A stretch of DNA of 64,000 bases from Streptomyces griseocarneus (GCA_003674045.1 PENC01000017.1:1-64000), one strand, 5' to 3'. Positions 34,227 through 43,154 are shown, counted from the first letter of the stretch. Notes: generated by a model from the letters alone, not told the origin. Numbers and translations are program-made.

Positions 34227-35178
34227 GGCAGTGTCCGATGGGTCCTGTGACTGGGAGGTTTCCATGTCGTTCCGGCTTTCGTGGGACGGGGCGATCTATC
34301 CGAAGCGGGGTGGGCTCGGCTGAAGCCGCATCTGCCGCGGAACACCGGACGTGGTGGGCGTTGGAAGAGCCATCGCAGGGTGATCAACGGCATTCTCTTC
34401 CGCCAGCGGACCGGCATCCCGTGGCGGGATCTGCCGCCACGGTTCGGGAAGTGGAAGACGGTCTATGACCGGCATCGGCGCTGGTCGGCGGACGGCACTT
34501 GGGACAGGCTCCTGCGGGCTGTCCAGGCCGACGCCGATATGGAGGGCCGGATCGACTGGACCATGGTCGGCATTGACTCCACGTCATGCCGTGCTCACCA
34601 GCACGCTGCCGGTGCCCGTCATCACCCAGCACGCGTTCCGGGTCGACGTGGTCGGCCTGCTCAGCACCGCGACGACGAGGCCCTGGGCCGGTCGAGGGGC
34701 GGGCTGACCTGCAAGATCCACCTGGCAAGCGACGGAGGCCGACGTCCCCTCGCCATCGTCATCACACCGGGGCAGTGGGGTGACGCCCCGCAGCTGATCC
34801 CCGTGCTCGAACGCATCCGTGTCCCGCGTCCTGCCGGCGGGCACCCGCGCACGCGGCCTGACCATGTCAGCGGGGACAAGGCCTACAGTTCCCGCCGCAA
34901 CCGGCGCTACCTGCGACGTCGCCAGATCAGGCACACCATCCCGGAACGCAAAGACCAGCGGGCCAACCGCAAGCGCCGAGGCAGCGCAGGTGGTCGGCCC
35001 ACCGGCTTCGACCCAACGATGTACAAGCGCCGCAACGAGGTGGAGCGAACGATCCACGCCCTCGAGGGCTTCCGTGCTGTGGCCTCCCGCTTCGACAAGC
35101 GGGCGTATGTCTTTCACGGCACGGTCACCGTTGCTGCCGTGCGTCTCTGGCTTCGCCCGTGACCCTCCGGGCAGTCCC
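34227..35178 (+). mobile_element. IS5-family insertion sequence, about 952 bp
   Basis: Related ends face inward: GGCAGTGTCCGATGGGTC on the left and, reading in from the right, GGGACTGCCCGGAGGGTC. Both sides are flanked by TA (34225-34226 and 35179-35180), a possible 2-bp target duplication as in some IS5 groups. It holds one intact transposase gene. On the left is the broken IS630 gene; on the right the stop codon of the DinB-family gene. Confidence 0.75.
34281..35162 (+). CDS. IS5-family transposase, apparently intact
   Basis: A 293-residue DDE transposase. The N-terminal region (GRGDLSEAGWARLKPHLPR, then RQRTGIPWRDLPPRFGKW) is the IS5 DUF4096-type domain. Catalytic residues appear in MVGIDSTSCRAHQHAAG, HVSGDKAYSSRRNR and YKRRNEVERTIHALEGFRA, matching the D, D and E(Y-R-E) boxes. 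GTG 34281 is the only start giving the full domain. With related ends present, the element may still be mobile. Confidence 0.86.
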   Translation: MGRGDLSEAGWARLKPHLPRNTGRGGRWKSHRRVINGILFRQRTGIPWRDLPPRFGKWKTVYDRHRRWSADGTWDRLLRAVQADADMEGRIDWTMVGIDSTSCRAHQHAAGARHHPARVPGRRGRPAQHRDDEALGRSRGGLTCKIHLASDGGRRPLAIVITPGQWGDAPQLIPVLERIRVPRPAGGHPRTRPDHVSGDKAYSSRRNRRYLRRRQIRHTIPERKDQRANRKRRGSAGGRPTGFDPTMYKRRNEVERTIHALEGFRAVASRFDKRAYVFHGTVTVAAVRLWLRP

Positions 35179-35684
35179 TAGCCGCCGGTCGTGCCGTCGA
35201 GCATCTCGCGCAGGATGTCCAGGTGGCCGTTGTGGCGGGCCGTCTCCTCGGTGAGGTGGAGGAGGATCCAGCGCAGGTCGACATGGAGGCCGTTGCGGAT
35301 GGTTCCCTCGGCCTGTTTGTCCAGGTCGTTCCCGGCGACCAGTTCGCGGTAGCGGGCGCTCTGTTCGGCGTACTCGTCGAGCAACTGCGTGAGCGGGAAG
35401 TCGACGGCGATACGCATCTCGCGGTCGGGGTCCTCATCCGTCATAGGGGCCCGGTCCTCCTCGCCGAGGAAGACCACCTGGAACCAGTAGTACTCGACCC
35501 AGCGGAGGTGGCTGATCACTCCGCTCACGGTCATCAGCGGTGAGCCCGGCAGGAGCGCCTTGCGGGCGTTCTCCGCGGAGACGCCGTCGCACTTGGCGCG
35601 GGCGGTGTCCCGTGCGTAGTCGAGGAACGTGGTGAGCTGGGTGCACTCGTCCCATGCGGGCGGCGTGTCGTTGATTCTGGTCAT
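35178..35684 (-). CDS. DinB-family (DUF664) protein
   Basis: A 168-residue four-helix-bundle protein of the DinB/YfiT group. VSGVISHLRWVEYYWFQVVFLG and HLTEETARHNGHLDILREML carry the spaced histidines that bind a metal in this family. The family includes thiol-dependent transferases using mycothiol or bacillithiol. ATG 35684 fits the family start better than the ATG at 35726. The stop codon is built from the TA target site plus the last base of the IS5 element, so the insertion lies exactly at the gene's end. Confidence 0.83.
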   Translation of the reverse strand: MTRINDTPPAWDECTQLTTFLDYARDTARAKCDGVSAENARKALLPGSPLMTVSGVISHLRWVEYYWFQVVFLGEEDRAPMTDEDPDREMRIAVDFPLTQLLDEYAEQSARYRELVAGNDLDKQAEGTIRNGLHVDLRWILLHLTEETARHNGHLDILREMLDGTTGG

Positions 35685-35714
35685 CGCGCGAAGCATCCCC
35701 AACCACCACGCCCG

Positions 35715-35736
35715 CTGTCGAGGCAATTATCGACAG
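35715..35736. promoter_or_regulatory. Inverted repeat upstream of the DinB-family gene
   Basis: CTGTCGA and TCGACAG are separated by GGCAATTA, 30-50 bp upstream of the start codon. The AT-rich centre is consistent with an operator or promoter overlap. There is no independent support. Confidence 0.35.
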
Positions 35737-35833
35737 ACCCCACCCGCTCCACCCAGCGCCCTCTCCAGCGGGACGCTACGGCGATTCAGCGCCAGCGGGC
35801 CGCCCGGCGTGATCCGCCGGACTGGCCCTACCA

Positions 35834-35999
35834 CGCCGCGGCCAGTTCGCCTCCCGCGACGAACTGGCCGCAGCCATCGACACCTTCGTCCTGGCCTACG
35901 ACGAATACGACGCCAAGCCCTACCGCTGGACCTACGGCGGCAGCCCACTCAAAGCCGCATGAACCGCCGAAGGATCAACGCGGCGCTGCACTAGGGCTG
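35834..35999 (+). pseudogene. IS630-type transposase, 3' part
   Basis: The reading RRGQFASRDELAAAIDTFVL continues as AYDEYDAKPYRWTYGGSPLKAA and a stop at 35960-35962, the C-terminus of an IS630 transposase. It begins just where the 5' part at 34226 leaves off (ALTRR), so both parts come from one gene split by a 1.6-kb segment. The sequence after the stop, to CTAG at 35991-35994, is shared with the second tail at 37343-37462 and probably includes the element's terminal repeat. Confidence 0.75.
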
Positions 36000-37184
36000 G
36001 AAGAGTACTTCCGGATTGTTCGGCGAGGGGCCGTCCAGCAGCGGACGGTGGATCCCCTTCAGCGTCTGGTCGAAGAACGCCGTCACGTACTCACGCGTGA
36101 TCACGATTCCACGTTCGGGGTCGAGGGGCGGCGTCGGGAACCCGGCCTGCTCCTCGAGCAGGTCCACGTCGGTGAAGCTGGGGTGGTTGGCGCCGGTGAC
36201 CGCCAGCCACTTCTTATAGCCGCCGAGAGCGGCCCAGGCCTGCCCCCAGTTGTCGCGACCGCCGGCCGAGTGGTAGTCGGCACTACCCAGCATGAGGAAC
36301 GGCCGGTTGATCTGGCCGGGCAACGGGGCCGGGAAGAAGGAGCCGTCCATGTTCACCCCGGCCCGTACTCGCGGGTCGGCGATCATCGTGGCGGCGGCCG
36401 ACGCTCCGCCGATGGAGTGTCCGGCCATGCCGATCTCGTGCTTGTCGATGAGGTGTGCCAGGCGCCACGCGGTATTGCCATGCGTCAACCGGTCGATCAC
36501 GAAGGACTCGTCCCGCGCGCGGCTGGCGGCGACGACGTTGTAGTCGAGCCGCGCCGGGTCATCGCAGATCGCGCACGGCGGCGTCTGGCCGTTCGCCAGC
36601 GTCTCGCCGCTGTCCTCGTGGGTGTGGCCGACGAGCGCGACGACGTAGCCGTGACTGGCCAGGTCGGTCGCGAGCGAGGTGAGCACCATGCGCGGGTCCC
36701 CGAACCCGGGTGAGAGGACCACCAGCGGATGCTTGCCGCGTTGCGGCCGCGCGCCGTCGAAGGCGTGAGTGGTGACGCTGGAAAGGGTCTGCGGGGTGAT
36801 GCCGGAGCTCGCCGGTATGTTCGCGCGCTGGATGTGTCCGGCTGCCTCGGCGAGGGTCATATAAGGGGCCGGAGCCCCGGTCCCGGGGACGGCCGGGTAG
36901 ACCATCGTGACGGTCAGTTGGCGGGGGCCGGATGACGGCACCCACGGGTCGGGACGGCTCGCGTCGGTGAGGTGGATGACGTCCTCGCCGGCGGCGTAGA
37001 GGCCGGTCGGCGCGGGGAGCGTGCCGTGGAAGACCCGCGTGGGCGCGGTGGCCGTGGCCGGTACGGTGTCGAACGCGCGTGTGGCCGACGGTGTGGTCGT
37101 GGCGGCGAACCCGGCGCCGGTTCCGGTGACGAGGGCGGCGAGCGCCAGCCCCGCGACAGCGCTGATACGGCGATTGCGTTTCAT
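35991..37184 (-). CDS. Secreted alpha/beta hydrolase (PAF-acetylhydrolase/cutinase-like)
   Basis: A 397-residue exported hydrolase. The signal peptide is MKRNRRISAVAGLALAALVTG with cleavage near FAATTT. The core has the nucleophile elbow MAGHSIGGASAAATM (Ser), an oxyanion region PLVVLSPGFGDPRM, an acid near VNMDGSFFPAP and a late His in GANHPSFTDVD. The layout matches lipases of the platelet-activating factor acetylhydrolase type. The two Cys in PPCAICDDPA could bond. The gene lies between two IS630 tails. Its TAG stop falls on the CTAG at the end of the first. Confidence 0.85.
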   Translation of the reverse strand: MKRNRRISAVAGLALAALVTGTGAGFAATTTPSATRAFDTVPATATAPTRVFHGTLPAPTGLYAAGEDVIHLTDASRPDPWVPSSGPRQLTVTMVYPAVPGTGAPAPYMTLAEAAGHIQRANIPASSGITPQTLSSVTTHAFDGARPQRGKHPLVVLSPGFGDPRMVLTSLATDLASHGYVVALVGHTHEDSGETLANGQTPPCAICDDPARLDYNVVAASRARDESFVIDRLTHGNTAWRLAHLIDKHEIGMAGHSIGGASAAATMIADPRVRAGVNMDGSFFPAPLPGQINRPFLMLGSADYHSAGGRDNWGQAWAALGGYKKWLAVTGANHPSFTDVDLLEEQAGFPTPPLDPERGIVITREYVTAFFDQTLKGIHRPLLDGPSPNNPEVLFQP

Positions 37185-37342
37185 GGGATCGACGCTAGGT
37201 TCCGCAGCTCCGTATCGAATCAGCCCGTGGAGGTAAACATTCTGGTGTCGTTCTCGTTCGTAGCCTCCGCGAGGTATCGGAGTCATCCGCCGGGACTACG
37301 TCGTGCGGTGCGGGGGTTCCCTTCGTCGGCATCGTCGAGCAC

Positions 37343-37462
37343 CACCTTCGTCTTGGCCTACGACGAACACGACGCCAAGCCCTACCGCTGGGCCTCCGAC
37401 GGCAGCCCGCTCACAGCCGCATGAACCCCCGAAGGACCAACGCGGCGCTGTACTAGGGGCTG
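37343..37462 (+). repeat. Second copy of the IS630 3' end (direct repeat of 35881-35999)
   Basis: By eye this 120-bp stretch matches 35881-35999 with 10 substitutions and one extra G. It encodes TFVLAYDEHDAKPYRW and ends SPLTAA with a stop at 37422-37424, followed by the same untranslated tail ending CTAG. The rest of this element is missing. It has the same orientation as the first copy and brackets the hydrolase gene with it. Confidence 0.88.
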
Positions 37463-37608
37463 TGTGAGGTTGTGATCACCAACGCACGGCCAGCGGGCCC
37501 AGCCTCATGAGCAGCGACTATCACACCGAGTGAGGATTCGAGATGCGGCCGCACTCTCCGGCTGATTCGCTGGCTCTGCCCGCTCTCCCCCAGATCCGAG
37601 GAGTGATC

Positions 37609-37797
37609 ATGAGCGCTGCAGGAGAGTCCCGCGAACGAGCCCAGCAGATGCGCGAGAAGGCGCAGCAGCTCAACGACGCGGCGGAACGTGCCACAGACCC
37701 GGAGCAGCGCGAGCGGCTCCAGGAGAAGGCGCGCCGCATCGAGCAGCAGAGCAAGCGGGAGAGCGGTATGGGTCGCGAGGACATCGACCCCATGTAA
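37609..37797 (+). CDS. Small coiled-coil protein (DUF6381-like)
   Basis: A 62-residue, highly charged helical protein starting MSAAGESRERAQQMREKAQQ and containing heptad-like spacing through AERATDPEQRERLQEKARRIEQQ, with an acidic end EDIDPM. Small proteins of this type are common in Streptomyces and lack a known role. GAGGAG lies 6 nt upstream of the ATG. It survives intact between IS remnants. Confidence 0.75.
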   Translation: MSAAGESRERAQQMREKAQQLNDAAERATDPEQRERLQEKARRIEQQSKRESGMGREDIDPM

Positions 37798-37863
37798 CCG
37801 GCTGAACGCGGCCGAGCCGGGGGTGTCCGGCTGCGGTCGCGACCTTGCCCGTGCCCAGGGACT

Positions 37864-38866
37864 TTAAGGCGCCTGCAGGAGGTCGTTGAGCCAGATCATC
37901 GAGGCGCGGAGGTGGAGGCCGGCGAGGTAGCTTTCGGGCGTCTTGTCGTAGCGGGTCGCGATGCCCCGCCAGGCCTTCAGCTTGTTGATCAGGCGCTCGA
38001 CGGTGTACCGCTCTTTGTAGAGTTCGGCGTCGTGGCTGACGGGCCGGCCGCCACGGCTGCCCTTCCTCTTCCGGTTGGCGGCCTGGTCCTTCTTCTCCGG
38101 GATGACTGCTTTGATCTGGCCTTTGCGGAGGTAGGCGCGGTTGGCGCGGGACGAGTAGGCATTGTCCGCCGCGACTGCGCGGGGCCGGGTGCGGGGACGG
38201 CCGACGGGCAGACGGACGCGCACCTTCTTGAGCACGGGGACGAACTGGGGGCTGTCCGCGGCTTGTCCTGCGGTCAGGACGAGCGACAGCGGCCGGCACC
38301 TGCGGTCCCCGGCGAGATGGACCTTGCTGGACAGCCCGCCCCGGGACCTGCCGAGCAGGGCTTGCTTCAGCCGGAGCCTGCGGCGTCGCCGGACGCGTCG
38401 CCTTTCCGCCCGCCCGGGGCCGTTTCCGTCGCCCTGCCCGTTCTGTTCCTGTGGTCCGCCCCCTTTTGCCGGGCTCGCTCCTGCTCGGCTGCGGCTTCCT
38501 CCAGGGCCTCCATGGCCTCCTTGCCGATGCGCATCCCGGCAGCATCGTGGTGAGCGCGGACGGTCGTGGAGTCCACGCTCACCAGGGACAAGTCCGTCTT
38601 TCCCTGGCGGGCGGCTTCGGCGATCAGGCCTTCCAGCAGTGCGGTGAAGACGCCGGCGTCCCGCCAAGCCCGGAAGCGGCCGTGTAGACCGTCGGCCACG
38701 GGCCGAACTCAGCAGGCATCTCACGCCACTGGGCACTGGAGCGGAACCGCCAGATCACCCCCTCGAACTGGTCCCGCAGTCGCTCGGGGTACGGGCCGTA
38801 CTCACCTATCGGCAGATACGGCTCGACCAACTTCCACTGCTCGTCGGCGAGTTGCCTGCGTGTCAC
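37864..38866 (-). pseudogene. IS5-family transposase with two frameshifts
   Basis: Read from GTG 38866, the frame gives VTRRQLADEQWKLVEPYLPI to GPWPTVYT near 38680. A shift there leads to GRFRAWRDAGVFTALLEGLI and LVSVDSTTVRAHHDAAG, the first catalytic Asp. A second shift near 38400 leads to LGRSRGGLSSKVHLAGDR, AVAADNAYSSRANRAYLRKG and YKERYTVERLINKLKAWRG. All DDE boxes survive but in three frames, so the gene is broken. No terminal repeats were found. Confidence 0.85.
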
Positions 38867-39022
38867 ACACAGCGTCCTGCCAGGTTCCGCTCTCGCACGG
38901 TGAGAGACGGTCACGCCGGTTGCGGGTTATGCGTATGGTGCGTGCGGCTGATGTGAGGCGAATTGCCCACACCAGCCGCACGTGATTGCGCGAAATCCCC
39001 GCCGCAGCCTCTGGTTCGAAGT

Positions 39023-39556
39023 TCACGAACCGTTGATGGTCACGGTGGCCGTGCCGAACTGCCTGGTCAGTCCCCCTGGAGATAGACAGTCAGTCACGCT
39101 CGGCTGGGCGTAGGTGTAAACCATCTTGGCGGAATCGCCCTTGAACTCTCCGTTCACCACGACTCCATTACCGACCAGGGTGATCACACCGCCAGAAGAG
39201 TTGGCGGCGAAGGTGGTGAGGATGTCGCTGGTTTGCCCGTTGCTCCAGGTGATCACGTTGTGGAACGTGCCTGCGTGCAGTGGCTTGAGACACGTGACCT
39301 GGTCGGTGTCGCCGCTGAGGAGCGCACTGCCTGTTTGGAGCGTGGGGTCCGAGGACGTGCAGTTGGTGTAGAGGTCGGTTTCTGTGAAGTGGACCTCCTG
39401 AGGCTGAAGGCGCAGGCCCGGGGACCAGGTGACCTGGGTTGTCCCGACACACGACACATCGACTGCGGCAGCCTGAGCCACCGGCGCCACACCGACGACT
39501 ATGGACGCCATCGCGGCGAACACCGCCAGCATGGCAAGAATTCGTTGCCGCACCAT
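39023..39556 (-). CDS. Secreted hypothetical protein
   Basis: A 177-residue protein with a clear signal peptide (MVRQRILAMLAVFAAMASIV, cleavage after AQA near residue 30). The mature part is rich in Thr, Ser, Val and Asn with four cysteines, suggesting two disulfides and a beta-sandwich. I recognise no family, though similar small secreted proteins are common in Streptomyces. GAGGAGG precedes the ATG. It stands at the border of the IS-rich region. Confidence 0.75.
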   Translation of the reverse strand: MVRQRILAMLAVFAAMASIVVGVAPVAQAAAVDVSCVGTTQVTWSPGLRLQPQEVHFTETDLYTNCTSSDPTLQTGSALLSGDTDQVTCLKPLHAGTFHNVITWSNGQTSDILTTFAANSSGGVITLVGNGVVVNGEFKGDSAKMVYTYAQPSVTDCLSPGGLTRQFGTATVTINGS

Positions 39557-40034
39557 TGACGATCAGCCTCCTCGCGTGTCAACTCCAGCAGCCGAAATCG
39601 CAGAAGTCCACGCTGGCTGCAGTGAGTAAAACGGGTACCCAACGCCGACTTCCGGCCAGAGTGGCATGCAGGCTTCACTACGGGCCATAGGTGCACCAGG
39701 GCGCCCGAAGCACGCTCTCGGCGCACCCGTGAAGTGCACATGCAACCGAGGAGGAACGAGAGCAACCTGGTGCGGCGCCTCTCGCGCACCGCACACCCAG
39801 ACCGGGCCAACCTCGGCCACCAGCGCGGCAACCACCTCACCAGAGAGCCCGGTGATCCGCTGGTTCGCAACGACCGCCCCACGGGCATCGACTTCCACCA
39901 CGCGATGCCTAACGAGCGACCGCCACACCAGCCACGTGAACCACGCACGAGGTCGTTACTGACTTCGGCTCGTCAGGGTGATGTTGGGATGTCAAGAACG
40001 AATCCCGCAGATTGATCACGACTCAACACACGCC
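39557..40034. other. Gene-free stretch, possible IS110 remnant on the minus strand
   Basis: No intact gene. On the minus strand near 39790-39900 the reading HRVVEVDARGAVVANQRITG followed by EVVAALVAEVG resembles the start of an IS110-type (DEDD) transposase, but it is short and loses similarity at once. Confidence 0.3.
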
Positions 40035-40685
40035 CTAGTGGGGGCGGCGGGGGCCGGGAACGTGCGTGAGTTCACCGACCGGCGCCAGCACATGTCCGCC
40101 GTCGCCCGCGCACCACCACACGGCCTCGCGTTCCCGCTCCGCGCCGTGGACACCGAGGCCGTGCCGGGGGCACACCGGCCAGACCTGCCGGGTCCGTTCG
40201 AGCAGACTCTCCTGGATCATGACCGCCAGACCGGTCAGCGTTGTGGCCGGGTTGTCGCACATGCCCGGCAGGACGGGACCGCCCCAGCCAAGCCTTCCGC
40301 CGTCGGCGAGGCGGACACCGGCTCCCGCCGGGAACCGGTCCTCCAGGACCTCGACCTCCGGTTCGCCCTCGATCCCGTACGTGGTCAGGTCGCGGGCCAT
40401 GACCCGCAGCGCGTCGCGCAACGTCTCCAGACGCTCGGGGGCGAGGTCGAAGCCCGGCTCGAAACCCACGTCGTCCAGGATGCGCCGGGCCAGGGCCGCC
40501 ATCTCCGTCCGCGGCACCTCGGCCGGATCCCGTGCGACGACCTCCAGGACGGCGTCGGTGCCGTGGAACCGGTCGAGCAGTTCGCAGGCGAGGGCGACGA
40601 CTTGCCGTGGGTCGGGACTGCCCTCACGCAGACCGAGGTAGACGCTTCGCTTGAGCTGTTCGGTGTCCGCTGCGTACTCGGTCAT
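40035..40685 (-). CDS. Hypothetical protein
   Basis: A 216-residue soluble protein starting MTEYAADTEQLKRSVYLGLR. The first half is helical. The second half has VWPVCPRHGLGVHGAERE, with a Cys and two His that could bind metal, and a closing WWCAGDGGHVLAPVGEL. This end recalls immunity-like or ribbon proteins of Streptomyces but no family is certain. ATG 40685 is preferred because the upstream in-frame ATG at 40718 adds little. It is divergent from the small gene at 40842. Confidence 0.7.
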   Translation of the reverse strand: MTEYAADTEQLKRSVYLGLREGSPDPRQVVALACELLDRFHGTDAVLEVVARDPAEVPRTEMAALARRILDDVGFEPGFDLAPERLETLRDALRVMARDLTTYGIEGEPEVEVLEDRFPAGAGVRLADGGRLGWGGPVLPGMCDNPATTLTGLAVMIQESLLERTRQVWPVCPRHGLGVHGAEREREAVWWCAGDGGHVLAPVGELTHVPGPRRPH

Positions 40686-40841
40686 GGCGTTGTTCACCGG
40701 CCCAGTATCCCAGCGCATGGTTTTCCGGCACGGTCCGCTGAAGGCCGCCTCGTATCCGCCGAACCGGGAAAGCCGGCCCGAGTACGAATCATGTCCGGCA
40801 GGGCCGGGGTAGCCATTCGGACAGTCGTCAAGGAGGTTGAC

Positions 40842-41078
40842 ATGGCCGGATTTCTCGACCGGGCCAAGGAACAGGCCCAGTCCGCCCTCGCGCAGGGCAA
40901 GGAGAAGGTGGAGGAAGTACAGGCACAGCGGGCCGGAAATGAGCTGCTGAAGAAGCTCGGCGCGGCCTACTACGCGGAGAAGCGTGGGTCAGGCGCGGAG
41001 GATGCCACTCAGCAGGCACTCAGCGCTCTGGAAGCCCACATCGCCTCGCACGGGGACGGCTTCCTGCGGGGCGTATAG
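40842..41078 (+). CDS. Small helical hypothetical protein
   Basis: A 78-residue protein starting MAGFLDRAKEQAQSALAQGK with a long amphipathic helix rich in Ala, Gln, Lys and Glu, then KLGAAYYAEKRGSGAEDATQ. Similar proteins are widespread and uncharacterised in Streptomyces. A strong AAGGAGG ribosome site (40830-40836) precedes ATG 40842, so it is likely expressed well. Confidence 0.78.
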   Translation: MAGFLDRAKEQAQSALAQGKEKVEEVQAQRAGNELLKKLGAAYYAEKRGSGAEDATQQALSALEAHIASHGDGFLRGV

Positions 41079-41137
41079 CCACGTGCCGGGGCAGGCTGCA
41101 GCGCCGCGCGGGGCTGCATGCTCTCTACCCTGACCGT

Positions 41138-42940
41138 ATGACCCACGTGCCGGACGAGCCGCCTGCAAGACCCGCAAGAGCCGCAAGACCCGTAAGAGTC
41201 CTCCTCCCCGAAGCCGGTGCCGAGGCCGATACCAGGGACGAGAGCATGGTGCGCGACGGTCACCACGACAGCGGTTCGTCCGCCGGGCCCGGGCAGGGGC
41301 GGGCCGCGCTGCTGACGGAGCTGCTGGCCCATGCGCGGCCGGGGCGGGGCGGTTACGAGCGGGCGGCCGAGCGGTTGACCCACTGGCTGGGCCTCGTCCT
41401 CGGGGGCTCCGCGCGGCTGGTGACGGCGGAATCGGCGACAGGCGCCGAGCAGACAGGCGCCGAGCAGTCGGGCACCTCGGGCACCGAGCCGACAGCCGAC
41501 GAGCAGTCGGCGGAAGTCGCCGGCGTCGGTGAGCTGCTGCGTGACGTCGCCACCGGCCGCCTCGCTTCGGCTTCGGCCGCGGACCGTGGGCGGCACCTGC
41601 GGCTGGTCGCCGTGGGGCGGCGGCGTCCGGGGCCCGTTCTCGTCGTGACGCGGGAGCGGCCGTTCGACGACGGGGCGGCGGAGCTGGTCGGTGAGGCCGC
41701 CGGGATGCTGGAGCTGCTGGTGCGGGCGGGGGAGGCCGAGGCGGACCGGCGCGGTCTGGAGGCGGCGGTGTCCTGTCTGCGGCTGGCCGTCTTCCAGCTG
41801 CTGATGGGGGGTGATGTCACGCTCGCCCAGCGGACGGTCGCCGGGTTGAGCCCGGGGCTGCTGGACACGGAACGGGTCGATGTCGTCGTCCTCGAATGCC
41901 CGGAGGCGGAACGTGACACGGTGGCCGAGCGGTGCGCGGCGCTCACCGACGGGCTGGCCCTGGTGGTGCGGTGTCCCGCGTACGACCACCACGTGATCGT
42001 CGTGGTGCCGCTGCCGCGAGGGCGGGCGGCGGACCGGGCCGGGCGGGCGCTGCGCGAACTCGTCGCGGGCAGGCCGGGAGTGTTCCTGGGGAGGGGCGGC
42101 GGCCGTCCCCTCGCGCAGACCGCGGTGGCGTACGAGGACGCCCTCCGCGCTCTCGCGGTGGCCCGGCTGCGGCCCGGGCGGACCGCGCGGCACGCCGCCG
42201 AGACCCGGCTGACCCAGCTGCTGGACCCGGCCGGGACGACGGCCTGGGCGGGCGGGCTGCTGCAACCCCTGGACGCGGTGCCGTATCCCGACAGGGGGCC
42301 GCTGCTGGCGACCACCGGCCTGGGGCTGGCGTTCACGGCGGTGAAGGCGGCGAGCATCCTGGGGGTCAGCCGCAACACCGTGCGGGCGCGGATGGACCGG
42401 GCGGCCCGCCTGCTCGGCACCGACCTCACCGACCTCACGGTGCGCGCGGCGTTGCACCTGGCCCTGGACGCCGACGCCACGTTCCCCGTGCCCGTACCGC
42501 CGGTGCCCGGCCAGGAGCCGCCCTCCCTGCACGGGCTGCTGGCCACCGACACCGTCCGCGCCTGGGCGCACGAGCTGCTCGGCCGGCTCTCCGCCGACGA
42601 CCGTGACCTGCGCGGGACGCTGCGGGCCTGGGTCGCCGCGGGCACCGGCGCCGACAGGGCGGCCCGGCTGCTGGGCCTGCACGCCCAGACCGTACGCGAA
42701 CACCTGCGCGCCGCCGAGGCGCTGCTGAGGCGTCAGCTCCTGTCGGGCGGCGGCGATCTCTACGAGGTGGTGCTCGCCTTCGTGGCCCTGGGCGAGACGG
42801 ACCCGCCGGTACTGCGGCAGAGCACGGATTCACCCGGGCAGGGCTCGGGTCCACGCAGGCAGAGCGCGGATTCGCGCAGCTCGTCCGCCTCCCACCGTGC
42901 ACCGGTGACAGTGCGCGGGCCCGGCACTGTGCACCGGTGA
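41138..42940 (+). CDS. PucR/CdaR-like helix-turn-helix regulator
   Basis: A 600-residue regulator. An N-terminal sensory region (about residues 45-330) with a Gly/Glu/Thr-rich insert is followed by GVSRNTVRARMDRAARLLGT (about residues 408-427), a PucR-type helix-turn-helix. A second one is LLGLHAQTVREHLRAAEALL (about 510-529). Two DNA-binding modules in one chain are unusual for the family. TACCCT at 41126-41131 ends 6 nt before ATG 41138 and there is no ribosome site, suggesting a leaderless message. Confidence 0.78.
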   Translation: MTHVPDEPPARPARAARPVRVLLPEAGAEADTRDESMVRDGHHDSGSSAGPGQGRAALLTELLAHARPGRGGYERAAERLTHWLGLVLGGSARLVTAESATGAEQTGAEQSGTSGTEPTADEQSAEVAGVGELLRDVATGRLASASAADRGRHLRLVAVGRRRPGPVLVVTRERPFDDGAAELVGEAAGMLELLVRAGEAEADRRGLEAAVSCLRLAVFQLLMGGDVTLAQRTVAGLSPGLLDTERVDVVVLECPEAERDTVAERCAALTDGLALVVRCPAYDHHVIVVVPLPRGRAADRAGRALRELVAGRPGVFLGRGGGRPLAQTAVAYEDALRALAVARLRPGRTARHAAETRLTQLLDPAGTTAWAGGLLQPLDAVPYPDRGPLLATTGLGLAFTAVKAASILGVSRNTVRARMDRAARLLGTDLTDLTVRAALHLALDADATFPVPVPPVPGQEPPSLHGLLATDTVRAWAHELLGRLSADDRDLRGTLRAWVAAGTGADRAARLLGLHAQTVREHLRAAEALLRRQLLSGGGDLYEVVLAFVALGETDPPVLRQSTDSPGQGSGPRRQSADSRSSSASHRAPVTVRGPGTVHR

Positions 42941-43076
42941 CATACCGTCCGCAGGGCGCTGGCCATAGATTTCCCTGTGTCGACGTGCTCTCCGTCGACG
43001 CCCACCGGACGGCGACCCGGGTCACCCCGGGGAGTTCGCGACGATCGGCAGGGCCCGGGCCTACGGGGGTGGTCCG

Positions 43077-43104
43077 GCCCTGCCCGTTCGGGTACGGGCA
43101 GGGC
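43077..43104 (+). terminator. Hairpin upstream of the Y RNA locus
   Basis: A perfect 10-bp stem GCCCTGCCCG/CGGGCAGGGC with an 8-nt loop. It separates the PucR-like gene from the RNA promoter. Confidence 0.7.
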
Positions 43105-43117
43105 ACGCGAAAAACCC

Positions 43118-43148
43118 TTGGCCTCCTGGGCGCCGGTCCCCCTAGAGT
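43118..43148 (+). promoter_or_regulatory. Promoter of the Y RNA locus
   Basis: TTGGCC (43118-43123) and TAGAGT (43143-43148) with a 19-bp spacer. TAGAGT matches the Streptomyces vegetative -10 consensus TAGRRT. The predicted start, 6-8 nt downstream, falls at the first bases of the Y RNA-like stem, so promoter and RNA support each other. Confidence 0.6.
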
Positions 43149-43154
43149 GATCAG

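Noticed and set aside
39560-39930. An IS110-type transposase gene on the minus strand
   Set aside because: Only about 35 residues resemble the family and the catalytic DEDD pattern is absent; recorded as a weak remnant only.
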